A DNA stretch of 9,724 nucleotides from REEB481 sp041170785. Its GTDB lineage: Bacteria; Bacteroidota; Bacteroidia; NS11-12g; UBA955. Below are positions 1-6,650 of the stretch, piece by piece (the first letter of the stretch is position 1; each line of letters starts with the position of its first letter). The stretch is taken from NCBI GenBank assembly GCA_041170785.1, contig JBEDND010000118.1:1-9724 (forward strand), in the 5' to 3' direction. A model generated the notes under the pieces. The model was given only the letters and a program-made list of their open reading frames with translations, was not told where the DNA came from and did not search any database. The position numbers were made by a program, and so were the translations under genes.

Positions 1-2
1 CT

Positions 3-1484
3 TGCGTAGGCATGATCATCGGTGTGGGGAGTTTGCTGAAAAGTGAACTGGCACCCATGGAAGACCGTGGCTGGATGCGCATGAGCATCACCGCCCCGGA
101 AGGCGCTACGTTTGAATATACCGATGCCTTCCTCCAACAACTCAGCAATTTCATCGACGATTCTATTCCCGAAAAACGCCTCGCACTGGTAGTTACTGCA
201 CCTTCTTTCTCGGGTTCGGGTGCTGCCAACACCGGATTTGTGCGCCTGATGCTGAAAGACGCTTCCGACCGAAAGCGCAGCCAAAGCCAAATCGCGCAGT
301 ACATCACCAAAAAGGCTGCCGCCTATCCTGATGCCCGTGTGTTTGTGATTGAACAGCAAACCATTTCTACCGGAGGTTTCGGTGGCTTGCCTGTGCAGTT
401 TGTGATTCAGGCACCCAATTTTGAAGCACTGAAGCAGAAGCTCCCTCAGTTTATGGAGGAAGCCAGAAAGGATAAAACCTTCCAGGTGGTTGATGTAAAC
501 CTGAAATTCAACAAGCCGGAACTGATGGTCACCATTGACCGCGAAAAGGCTTCTGCACTTGGGGTGCAAACCTCAGATATTGCGCAAACGCTGCAGCTGG
601 CTTTTGGAGCGCCACGCATGGGTTATTTCCCCATGAACAACAAACAGTACCAAATCATCGGGCAGTTTGACCGCGCGGGAAGAAACAGTCCTTCCGACCT
701 CACAGGTATCTACGTGCGCAGCAACAGCGGCCGCATGATCCGTTTGGGCGATGTTGTTCAGGTGGAAGAACAAAGCAATCCGCCGCAACTGTACCATTAC
801 AACCGCTATATGTCGGCCACCGTTTCGGCATCTGTAGTGCCGGGTAAAACCATCGCCGATGGCATTAAAGCCATGAAAAGCATCGCTGCAAAGAACCTCG
901 GTGAAGGGTTCAGCACCGAACTCACAGGTGCCAGCCGCGATTTTGCGGAAAGTTCGGGCAATCTGTTGCTCGCGTTTGTGTTGGCGCTGCTGCTGGTGTA
1001 CCTCATTTTGGCGGCCCAGTTTGAAAGCTTCAGCGATCCGTTCATCATCATGCTCACCGTACCGCTGGCTATGGCCGGAGGAGTGCTCGCGCTCTGGTAT
1101 TTTAACCAAACGCTCAACATCTTCAGTCAGATTGGCGCCATCATGCTCGTAGGACTGGTAACCAAAAACGGAATCCTCATTGTAGAATTTGCCAACCAAC
1201 GCAGGGCCCGTGGCGAAGACAAACTCCACGCGATCACACGTGCTTCGGTGCTTCGACTGCGTCCCATCCTGATGACCAGCCTCGCAACGGTGCTCGGTGC
1301 GCTTCCCATTGCAGCTTCTCTGGGCGCCGCCTCAGAAAGCAGGCAAGGTATGGGCATTGTGGTTATTGGCGGCTTGCTCTTCTCCCTGGTGCTTACCCTG
1401 TATGTTGTGCCGGCGGCCTATTCCTTGCTGGCCAGAAAACATGTTTCTGAAGAACTTAACCCTGTTTCCGATGATGAAGATTAA
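3..1484 (+). CDS. RND efflux pump inner-membrane permease, C-terminal half (5' end outside window)
   Basis: Proton-driven inner-membrane pump of the AcrB/MexB (HAE1-like) type, which exports drugs or other amphiphiles as part of a tripartite complex. The frame is open to the window edge, and the first residues seen correspond to about AcrB residue 560, so about half the protein is missing. Counting from the Met at base 12, the ELAPMEDRG segment (12-20) matches the conserved start of the second periplasmic loop. Porter and docking subdomains fill about 20-310. Five membrane segments follow at about 315-335, 342-363, 370-392, 418-436 and 447-470. The proton-relay residues of the C-terminal half are present: K385 in GLVTKNGILIVEFAN matches AcrB K940, and R415 and T422 in RLRPILMTS match R971 and T978. 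The TM4 aspartates lie outside the window. The stop overlaps the start of the TolC-like gene, so the two are co-transcribed. Family is certain; substrate is unknown. Confidence 0.95.
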   Translation, partial: CVGMIIGVGSLLKSELAPMEDRGWMRMSITAPEGATFEYTDAFLQQLSNFIDDSIPEKRLALVVTAPSFSGSGAANTGFVRLMLKDASDRKRSQSQIAQYITKKAAAYPDARVFVIEQQTISTGGFGGLPVQFVIQAPNFEALKQKLPQFMEEARKDKTFQVVDVNLKFNKPELMVTIDREKASALGVQTSDIAQTLQLAFGAPRMGYFPMNNKQYQIIGQFDRAGRNSPSDLTGIYVRSNSGRMIRLGDVVQVEEQSNPPQLYHYNRYMSATVSASVVPGKTIADGIKAMKSIAAKNLGEGFSTELTGASRDFAESSGNLLLAFVLALLLVYLILAAQFESFSDPFIIMLTVPLAMAGGVLALWYFNQTLNIFSQIGAIMLVGLVTKNGILIVEFANQRRARGEDKLHAITRASVLRLRPILMTSLATVLGALPIAASLGAASESRQGMGIVVIGGLLFSLVLTLYVVPAAYSLLARKHVSEELNPVSDDED

Positions 1485-2775
1485 GCTTTTGATGCTGTTG
1501 TGTCTGTTTCCTTTAGCAGTCGGTGCCCAAATACTGAGCCTCGACCAGGCGCTGGATACAGCCTGGAAACGCAGCCTGGGTTTGGTTATGGCGCGAAATG
1601 ATGCGGCCATCGTGGCCCTGCAAAACACGGCAGGCAATGCCGGAATGCTGCCGGTAGTGGGTCTGAACGGTGGCATTTCGTTCTCGAACAACAATATTGA
1701 ACAGCGTTTTTCCAACGGAACGGAAATCAGCCGCAACGGCGTAGGTGCCACCAACAACAACGCGGCATTGAATGTAAGCTGGGTACTGTTTGACGGCATG
1801 CGCATGTTTGCAGAACGCAGTCGCCTGCAGTCGCTGCAGGAACTGGGGGTACAGGGCGTACTTCAGGAAGCGCTGCGCATAGCGCTCAATGTGCGTCTTT
1901 CCTATCATGCCCTGGCACGCGAACAGCGCCTGTACAGGTATTATCAAAGTTTACAGGAACAGGCAAAGCGCATCGCCTCTTTGGCTGTGTTGCGTGCGCA
2001 AACGGGGATGGGCAGTGCCTTGAACCAACTACAGGCCGAAAGTATGCATGAATTGTGGTTGGGCCGACTGCGTGAGCAGGAAGGCCGCATCCGCGAAGCA
2101 CGCGCGCAGTTGGCTTTTGCCATGACCGTAGATGCCGCGCAGGTGCAAACGGTTGCTGATGCCGATACGAGTTCCGCACTGCCCGGACTTGAAGTATGGA
2201 TGGAAGGTCTGCGCCGGCATCCGGATCTGCAGGCCGCCCAGATTCAGGAACGCATTGCCCTCGCCATGCAGCAATCTGTGCAGGCGCAACGCTTGCCACA
2301 GTTGCGGGCCAACAGTGCTTATGCATACAATGCCAGCAACAACAAGGGCGGATTCTTTCTGCTGAACCAGAGCAATGGCATCAATGGAGGTTTGACGCTG
2401 AGTTGGAACTTGTACAACGGCGGACAGGTGCGCCGCGAAATGGAAGTGGCAGCACTCAATCAGAAACAGGCTGCATTGATGCGCCAGGAGCGCCTGCGCA
2501 CGCTGGAATCAGAAATCACACGCGCCTACATTCGCTGCAGAACAGCTCATGAGTTCTACCAGCAGGCGTCACTGGCACTTGAAAAAGCTTCCCGCGCAGC
2601 GGCATTGGTGCAGCAGCGTTTTGAAACGGGCGAGGCCGTTTTGCCGGAACTGAATGAAGCCCGCAGAAACGAAGAAGACATCCGGCTGGCGGCAGAAGAT
2701 GCACTGTTTCGTCAGCGGGTGGCAGAAAGTGAACTGATGGCCCTTTCCGGGAAGCTGGATGGGTTCATGCCTTAA
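1471..2775 (+). CDS. TolC-family outer-membrane efflux channel protein
   Basis: Outer-membrane channel and periplasmic tunnel partner of the upstream RND pump. The 434-residue length is usual for the family. A signal peptide is seen (MMKIKLLMLLCLFPLAVGA, cleavage likely before Q20). The two-fold internal repeat of OEP proteins is visible: each half has a beta segment with an S-W-x-L-[FY]-[DN]-G motif (SWVLFDG at about 103-109, SWNLYNGG at about 311-318), followed by long, charged, Gln/Ala-rich helices (about 120-215 and 320-430). The frame stays open upstream to 1297, but that part is not signal-like and overlaps the pump gene. The tandem ATGs at 1471 and 1474 put the start directly before the signal peptide; either may be used, giving 14 or 11 bases of overlap with the pump gene. 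No Shine-Dalgarno is seen, which is common in Bacteroidota, and coupling to pump translation is likely. The TAA stop shares TTAA with the convergent gene. Confidence 0.93.
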   Translation: MMKIKLLMLLCLFPLAVGAQILSLDQALDTAWKRSLGLVMARNDAAIVALQNTAGNAGMLPVVGLNGGISFSNNNIEQRFSNGTEISRNGVGATNNNAALNVSWVLFDGMRMFAERSRLQSLQELGVQGVLQEALRIALNVRLSYHALAREQRLYRYYQSLQEQAKRIASLAVLRAQTGMGSALNQLQAESMHELWLGRLREQEGRIREARAQLAFAMTVDAAQVQTVADADTSSALPGLEVWMEGLRRHPDLQAAQIQERIALAMQQSVQAQRLPQLRANSAYAYNASNNKGGFFLLNQSNGINGGLTLSWNLYNGGQVRREMEVAALNQKQAALMRQERLRTLESEITRAYIRCRTAHEFYQQASLALEKASRAAALVQQRFETGEAVLPELNEARRNEEDIRLAAEDALFRQRVAESELMALSGKLDGFMP

Positions 2776-3866
2776 GCTTCACCTAGTTCATCCATGGCTT
2801 CCTTCAAGGCTTCTAGATAGCCGCGCCCAAATTTCAGGTCGGGTTCCATGTAGTTGCCCTCCGCCCATTCATTCCAGGAACGCAGAAACACCAGACGGCT
2901 GTTTTCGGGTTTTTCCATCACCAGCTTCAGCACCTGCTGCACATGTTTCTTGAACGGCGCCGGACTGGAATGGGTAAAGATGTGCCCGCCACGCCCGGAA
3001 CGCGGAGAATGATCCCAGTTGGGGAAGATGCTCGGATAACAATCAGCCCGTTTGTCTTCCGGCCCTACGAAGTATTTGTAGTATTTCCGGTAATCAACCA
3101 CGCGGCCGCGTTTCAGGTACAGCCTGCTGAATTTCGTGAGCATGCGTTCCAGCAGGGAATACTCATGTTTCATAAAGTGAAACAGGCGCACCACATTCAC
3201 GGCATCGAAACCCAGTTCCAACAGGCGGTCTATGTCTTGCTCGTCGTGGCAGTTGGCTACAAAGTGGATGCCTTTCAACCCGTGTTCCAGCGCAAGCTGC
3301 TGCCAAAAGCGGATGAAATAGGCCACGTCAAAATCCTTGGTTCCATGCACGAAGAAGATGGGTTTATCGTCCACACGCAGGTAACGCGAATCACGAAAAG
3401 CCTTCAGCACATACAGGAAATGCTGCCGGTAATCTTCATCGCCCGGATATTCCTGTTTGATGAGTAGCTTGTTGGTGCCGCCCTTCTTAAACTGTTTATC
3501 TTCCCAGCTGTGGTTGGCCCAGCCCAGGCAGAAGGGGAAATCAGGTTCGCCGCTTTCCAGTACTTCATGAAAAGGCCGTTCGAGCAGCCGTTTTCCATTG
3601 CCAAACCAATAATGCCAATAGCAAAAACCTTCCACACCATAGGCTTTGGCCATTGCTGCCTGAGCAGCCCTGCTTTCAGGAAGTCGGAGGTCGTAATAGC
3701 CCAGGTCGGCAGGCACACGTGGCTGGTAATGACCGCGAAACAGCGGTTTGGCCTTGCCCACGTTGGTCCATTCCGTAAAACCTTTGCCCCACCATGCGTC
3801 ATTCTCCGGAATCGGGTGAAACTGAGGCAGGTAGAAGGCGATGATGCGTGGCTTCTGCGCGGTCAT
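2772..3866 (-). CDS. WbsX-family glycan biosynthesis protein (glycoside hydrolase 99-like domain)
   Basis: A 364-residue protein of the WbsX family (Pfam Glyco_tranf_WbsX, often annotated 'glycoside hydrolase family 99-like'), found in O-antigen and capsule loci. The whole protein is the domain. Hallmarks are the start IIAFYLPQFHPIPEN (8-22) with WWGKGFTEWTNV (25-36), the YWHYWFGNGKRLLERP block (83-98), LGWANHSW (114-121), DDKPIFFVHG (166-175) and the C-terminal LRSWNEWAEGNYMEPD (328-343). No signal peptide or membrane segment is seen, so it is probably cytoplasmic. Members are variously described as glycosyltransferases or as GH99-like glycosidases; the reaction is not settled from sequence, and the acidic and aromatic clusters would suit a TIM-barrel carbohydrate enzyme. 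It is last of the three-gene glycan set, 6 bases after the acyltransferase gene, and converges on the TolC-like gene with overlapping stops. ATG start at 3866. Family call is firm; biochemical role is inferred. Confidence 0.9.
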   Translation of the reverse strand: MTAQKPRIIAFYLPQFHPIPENDAWWGKGFTEWTNVGKAKPLFRGHYQPRVPADLGYYDLRLPESRAAQAAMAKAYGVEGFCYWHYWFGNGKRLLERPFHEVLESGEPDFPFCLGWANHSWEDKQFKKGGTNKLLIKQEYPGDEDYRQHFLYVLKAFRDSRYLRVDDKPIFFVHGTKDFDVAYFIRFWQQLALEHGLKGIHFVANCHDEQDIDRLLELGFDAVNVVRLFHFMKHEYSLLERMLTKFSRLYLKRGRVVDYRKYYKYFVGPEDKRADCYPSIFPNWDHSPRSGRGGHIFTHSSPAPFKKHVQQVLKLVMEKPENSRLVFLRSWNEWAEGNYMEPDLKFGRGYLEALKEAMDELGEA

Positions 3867-3872
3867 GGGGTT

Positions 3873-4538
3873 TCAGCTAAACAGTGTCTTTTTAAGTTGG
3901 ATGACATCTTCCACGCTGCGGATGGGCGCGTAGATGACTTCAAGATTGGCGCGGATCTGTGCGTCGCTCAGCGTGTTCAGGTCGATGCCCATCAGGGCTT
4001 CAATCACTTCCGGACTGTGGCGCATTTTAATGATGCGCGCCGGATTGCCGCCAACAATGGCGTACGGGGGAACATCTTTCGTAACGATGGCACCGGCAGC
4101 CACAATGGCGCCTTTGCCAATGTGCACACCGGACATGATCAGGGCGTTGGTGCCCAGCCATACTTCATCGTCGATGATGATGGGTCCGCGCACCAGCGCA
4201 TCGCGGGTAGAACGCTCCACCAGCCTGGAGTAAAAAGGGAAGGTGGTATAGGTTTCCAGCTGGTGGTTCACACCCATGAGGAATTGTACACCCGGCGCTA
4301 TGGAAACGAAGTTGCCGATGTGCAGCTGTTCACCTTCCTGAACAAACAAACTCTGCACGTTTAACATGCCGTAGGTGCCGCGTCCTACATGTACATTTTC
4401 CATGGGAAACATGCGCTCGCCGGGCACGGTATCGTTGTGCGGATTGCGTTGGCGCCACGTCTTGTTGAAGCGGTTGCGGTCGGCTTGCCGCAGCAGTGTT
4501 CTGATTCCCGGAATCCTGGATGCGAGGCTGCGGATCAT
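3873..4538 (-). CDS. CatB-related (XAT-class) O-acyltransferase with left-handed beta-helix
   Basis: A 221-residue hexapeptide-repeat acyltransferase of the xenobiotic acetyltransferase class (CatB, VatD relatives). These trimeric enzymes usually move an acetyl group from acetyl-CoA to a hydroxyl. Hexapeptide turns run through about 48-165 (HVGRGTYG, LHIGNFVSIAPGVQF, IIIDDEVWLGTNALIMSG, VHIGKGAIVAAGAIVTKDVP). The class signature G-x-N-H followed by a short loop and T-F-P-F is present at 89-102 (GVNHQLETYTTFPF); H92 matches the catalytic histidine. The motif IVGGNPARIIK (161-171) closes the helix, and a helical tail follows. The N-terminal 45 residues are basic and without assigned function. 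ATG at 4538 overlaps the methyltransferase stop as ATGA, indicating translational coupling. Beside methyltransferase and WbsX genes, sugar O-acetylation is much more likely than antibiotic resistance, although the class includes chloramphenicol and streptogramin acetyltransferases. Substrate unknown. Confidence 0.9.
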   Translation of the reverse strand: MIRSLASRIPGIRTLLRQADRNRFNKTWRQRNPHNDTVPGERMFPMENVHVGRGTYGMLNVQSLFVQEGEQLHIGNFVSIAPGVQFLMGVNHQLETYTTFPFYSRLVERSTRDALVRGPIIIDDEVWLGTNALIMSGVHIGKGAIVAAGAIVTKDVPPYAIVGGNPARIIKMRHSPEVIEALMGIDLNTLSDAQIRANLEVIYAPIRSVEDVIQLKKTLFS

Positions 4539-5428
4539 GGCTTTTTCTCCGCCCTGATGATGGCGGTACTGAGGCGTTTTCCCCAGTAAATATAGCCGGG
4601 GTTGAAGCTGGTGCTGAATCCTGCTTCGCGGAAGATGTTTCCAATCACCTGCGGATCATCCGGACGGTGATACACCGTTACCGAAGCGCGCATGCTGATG
4701 TTCTTGTGCAGTAATGATGTTGCGCCTGCAAGGGCACTGCGTTCCCAGCCTTCAATATCCATTTTCAGGAACAGCGGCGATGGTGTCGCATCGGCAAAAA
4801 GGGTGTCGAGTTTGATAAACTGTGCATCGTCGTGGTCGCCAACATAGCGGTGAACGATTTCCACTTTGTGTTTCCAGGGCGCAAAGGTTGCCTGCAAGGG
4901 CGCCAGCCAATACGGTTCGTATTCGAACAGATACACCTTGTCCACGAGCTCAATCACATCCAGACTGAAAATGCCTTCAGCAGCGCCAACATCCAGCAAG
5001 GTATAACCTTTCATAGATGCATAATCGGCCACGTATCTGTGGGCTGCGGCGTCATCCTGTTCGGTTATCAGGCTGCGGTACAAACGCGCCACCTGTTCGG
5101 GTTTCATGTTGGCAGGGAAGTACAGTTTTCTGCCGTTGTGCATCACCCAGGGCAATCCCAGGTTTTCATCCCATTCAACCGGAACATCCTGTTTCTTGTA
5201 TTTCAGCGCATAGGCTCCGGGATACGACGTGATGCCATGAATGCCGATGAAGGCCAGGGCCTGCTGGCGCTCGTTCAGGGTGCGAAACAGTCCGGTAAAC
5301 GCCTGGAATAAACCCTGAAGGCGCACCTTGGAATGGCGCAGGCTGTGGAGCATTTTGCCCAGAAAGGCTTCGTAAAGGCGCTTCCTGAACGCAGCAGGGA
5401 GCAATGTTCTGTACAGACGGGCAATCAT
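4535..5428 (-). CDS. FkbM-family SAM-dependent methyltransferase
   Basis: A 297-residue methyltransferase of the FkbM family, usually O-methylating sugars or polyketides. The catalytic domain occupies about 140-290. SAM-binding motif I is LLDVGAAEGIFSLD (144-157), the acidic end of beta-2 is LFEYEP (167-172), KLDTLF (206-211) follows, and FLKMDIEGWE (220-229) is the family signature normally written K-x-D-[IV]-E-G-x-E. The first 110 residues are basic at the start and then hydrophobic and aromatic; I do not recognise them as a separate domain, and no clear signal peptide or membrane helix is seen. ATG start at 5428. It is the first gene of a compact run with the O-acyltransferase (ATGA overlap) and WbsX genes, which points to methylation of a surface glycan. 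A 6-bp inverted repeat lies about a dozen bases upstream of the start. Family is firm; acceptor unknown. Confidence 0.92.
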   Translation of the reverse strand: MIARLYRTLLPAAFRKRLYEAFLGKMLHSLRHSKVRLQGLFQAFTGLFRTLNERQQALAFIGIHGITSYPGAYALKYKKQDVPVEWDENLGLPWVMHNGRKLYFPANMKPEQVARLYRSLITEQDDAAAHRYVADYASMKGYTLLDVGAAEGIFSLDVIELVDKVYLFEYEPYWLAPLQATFAPWKHKVEIVHRYVGDHDDAQFIKLDTLFADATPSPLFLKMDIEGWERSALAGATSLLHKNISMRASVTVYHRPDDPQVIGNIFREAGFSTSFNPGYIYWGKRLSTAIIRAEKKP

Positions 5429-5439
5429 GGATGCAAATT

Positions 5440-5456
5440 GCGGAACAGCATTCCGC
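5440..5456 (-). terminator. Small inverted repeat between photolyase-like and methyltransferase genes (weak terminator or leader hairpin)
   Basis: Perfect 6-bp inverted repeat GCGGAA / TTCCGC around a 5-base loop. On the minus strand it lies 22 bases after the photolyase-like stop codon and 11 bases before the methyltransferase ATG. The following bases on that strand are CAATTTGCA, so there is only a short T-run and this is not a textbook intrinsic terminator. It could end the photolyase-like transcript or fold in the methyltransferase leader. A function is inferred from placement only. Confidence 0.3.
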
Positions 5457-5478
5457 TACCGCGAATATACATTTGGTT

Positions 5479-6591
5479 TCAGCTGCTGAACTGCGATTGG
5501 ATGCGGCCCTGTATCTTTTTCCAATAAGCGAAGAAAGAAGGATGGAAGCCCTGCACTTCGGGAACCATCCAGTCGCGGGGATGGATGGTGCCCTGATAAT
5601 GTGCGGTGAGCGGATGTTCCTTGTAGTGCAGTTCCGCACCTTTGGCCGCAGCTTTCAGGGCTTGAAATGAACCGCAAAACACCTGTACCTCGGGTAGGTT
5701 TACAGTCAGCTGCAACAGGAATTGCATGCAGCGTTCACCGATGGGGCAGGCTTCAAAAACTTCCGGTTCGAGCAGCAGCACCCGGTTGGCCTTCACGCCG
5801 GAAAGCCAGCTCGGATCCATGTTGTAATAGTCATACAGGAGCACCGGTAATTCCGGGTTGATGTTCAGTTCCGGCAGCTGCGCGGGAAGTACGGTTTTTC
5901 CCTGAAAAGGCATGCATTCCTGAAGGGATGGTGGAATTTCTTTCGGCGGAAGCTGTTCGTAGGACAGGTCCAGGAAGGTTCCGCGCTGTTTGCTGCCCGT
6001 ATAGTTGTTGATGTTTTCCTGGTTGGCGATGTAGATTTTGTTGCTGAAGGTTCCGGCCACCCATTGCCAGCTGAGGCTGTTGCTGGCCCAGTCGCCGTCC
6101 AGCAGATGGTAATACATCCAGCGGGCGGGCTGCAGCCAGTGTGCCTGAGCTGCATGGCAGGCCAGTGCTGCGGTGTACATGCGACAGTGGTTGTGCATGT
6201 AACCCGTGCTGTACAATTCCCGGATGGCAGCATCGATGGCTTCAATGCCGGTGGAAGCCCTGTCCAGGCTGGCCGGAAACAGGTTCGTGTACACCCGTTG
6301 CTGTGACCTGCGGATGTCGGAGCTGATGTTGGGTCCGAGCACCTGCCACACGCGCTGGTAGTAATCGCGCCAGGCCAGTTCCTGCAACAGTTTTTCGCAT
6401 GCAGCATAAGTATAGCCGGCTTCCGCCAGGTATTGCATCACCATGCGTGTGCTGATGACCCCGCGGGAGAGGTATGGCGAAAGGCGTGTAACGGCGCCGT
6501 TGGTGAAGTTTCGTGTGCGGGCGTACTGCTGCGGTTGGATCCCGGACAGCAGTTGAAGAATGTCTGGATAATGTGCGGGAAATGAATGCAT
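5479..6591 (-). CDS. Photolyase/cryptochrome-type FAD-binding protein with apparently permuted domain order
   Basis: Flavoprotein of the photolyase/cryptochrome superfamily, probably light-dependent DNA repair or photoreception. Numbering is for the 370-residue ATG product. The helical FAD domain comes first (about 22-180): Y23, TRLSPYLSRGVIS (35-47), QELAWRDYY (70-78), GYMHNHCRM (130-138) and LLDGDWASNSLSWQWVAGT (163-181). From recalled E. coli PhrB numbering these give E71=E274, W74=W277, N134=N341, D165=D372, N171=N378, W152=W359, W175=W382 and W177=W384. R342 is replaced by H135, and I see no equivalent of surface Trp W306. After a divergent stretch (185-240), residues 248-360 resemble the alpha/beta antenna domain that is normally N-terminal. 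The ATG at 6591 is preferred because homology begins soon after; a TTG at 6609 would add six residues. Substrate and cofactors cannot be told from sequence. Confidence 0.85.
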   Translation of the reverse strand: MHSFPAHYPDILQLLSGIQPQQYARTRNFTNGAVTRLSPYLSRGVISTRMVMQYLAEAGYTYAACEKLLQELAWRDYYQRVWQVLGPNISSDIRRSQQRVYTNLFPASLDRASTGIEAIDAAIRELYSTGYMHNHCRMYTAALACHAAQAHWLQPARWMYYHLLDGDWASNSLSWQWVAGTFSNKIYIANQENINNYTGSKQRGTFLDLSYEQLPPKEIPPSLQECMPFQGKTVLPAQLPELNINPELPVLLYDYYNMDPSWLSGVKANRVLLLEPEVFEACPIGERCMQFLLQLTVNLPEVQVFCGSFQALKAAAKGAELHYKEHPLTAHYQGTIHPRDWMVPEVQGFHPSFFAYWKKIQGRIQSQFSS

Positions 6592-6625
6592 GCTGCCAGT
6601 TGAAAACAAACTGGAGCCTACTTGG

Positions 6626-6643
6626 TTGCCGCAAGGACGGCAA
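6626..6643 (-). terminator. Small inverted repeat just after the PKD-protein gene (possible weak terminator)
   Basis: Perfect 6-bp inverted repeat TTGCCG / CGGCAA around a 6-base loop, beginning 7 bases after the stop of the PKD-repeat protein gene (read on the minus strand) and ending 34 bases before the ATG of the photolyase-like gene. No T-run follows on the minus strand, so an intrinsic terminator is only a possibility. The placement between functionally unrelated genes is the main argument for it. Confidence 0.3.
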
Positions 6644-6650
6644 ATTTCTG

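Noticed and set aside
573..1229. 218-codon minus-strand open frame inside the RND pump gene
   Set aside because: It is antisense to conserved pump sequence and its product is His/Arg-rich with no domain-like pattern.
1297..1470. Upstream extension of the TolC-like protein to an ATG at 1297
   Set aside because: It would overlap 188 bases of pump gene and put 58 Cys/Trp/Pro-rich residues before an evident signal peptide.
3510..4364. 284-codon open frame on the + strand opposite the WbsX and acyltransferase genes
   Set aside because: It lies across two well-supported minus-strand genes and their junction, and its translation shows no recognisable motif or signal. It is a shadow of high-GC coding sequence.
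3873..4538. Chloramphenicol or streptogramin resistance acetyltransferase
   Set aside because: The XAT signature is present, but the coupling to FkbM and WbsX genes fits glycan O-acetylation better; resistance cannot be claimed from the class alone.
5461..5478. Bacteroidota-type -7 promoter element (TATATTCG on the minus strand) ahead of the methyltransferase gene
   Set aside because: It differs from TAnnTTTG at a core base and I found no TTTG at the expected -33 spacing, so it is not annotated as a promoter.
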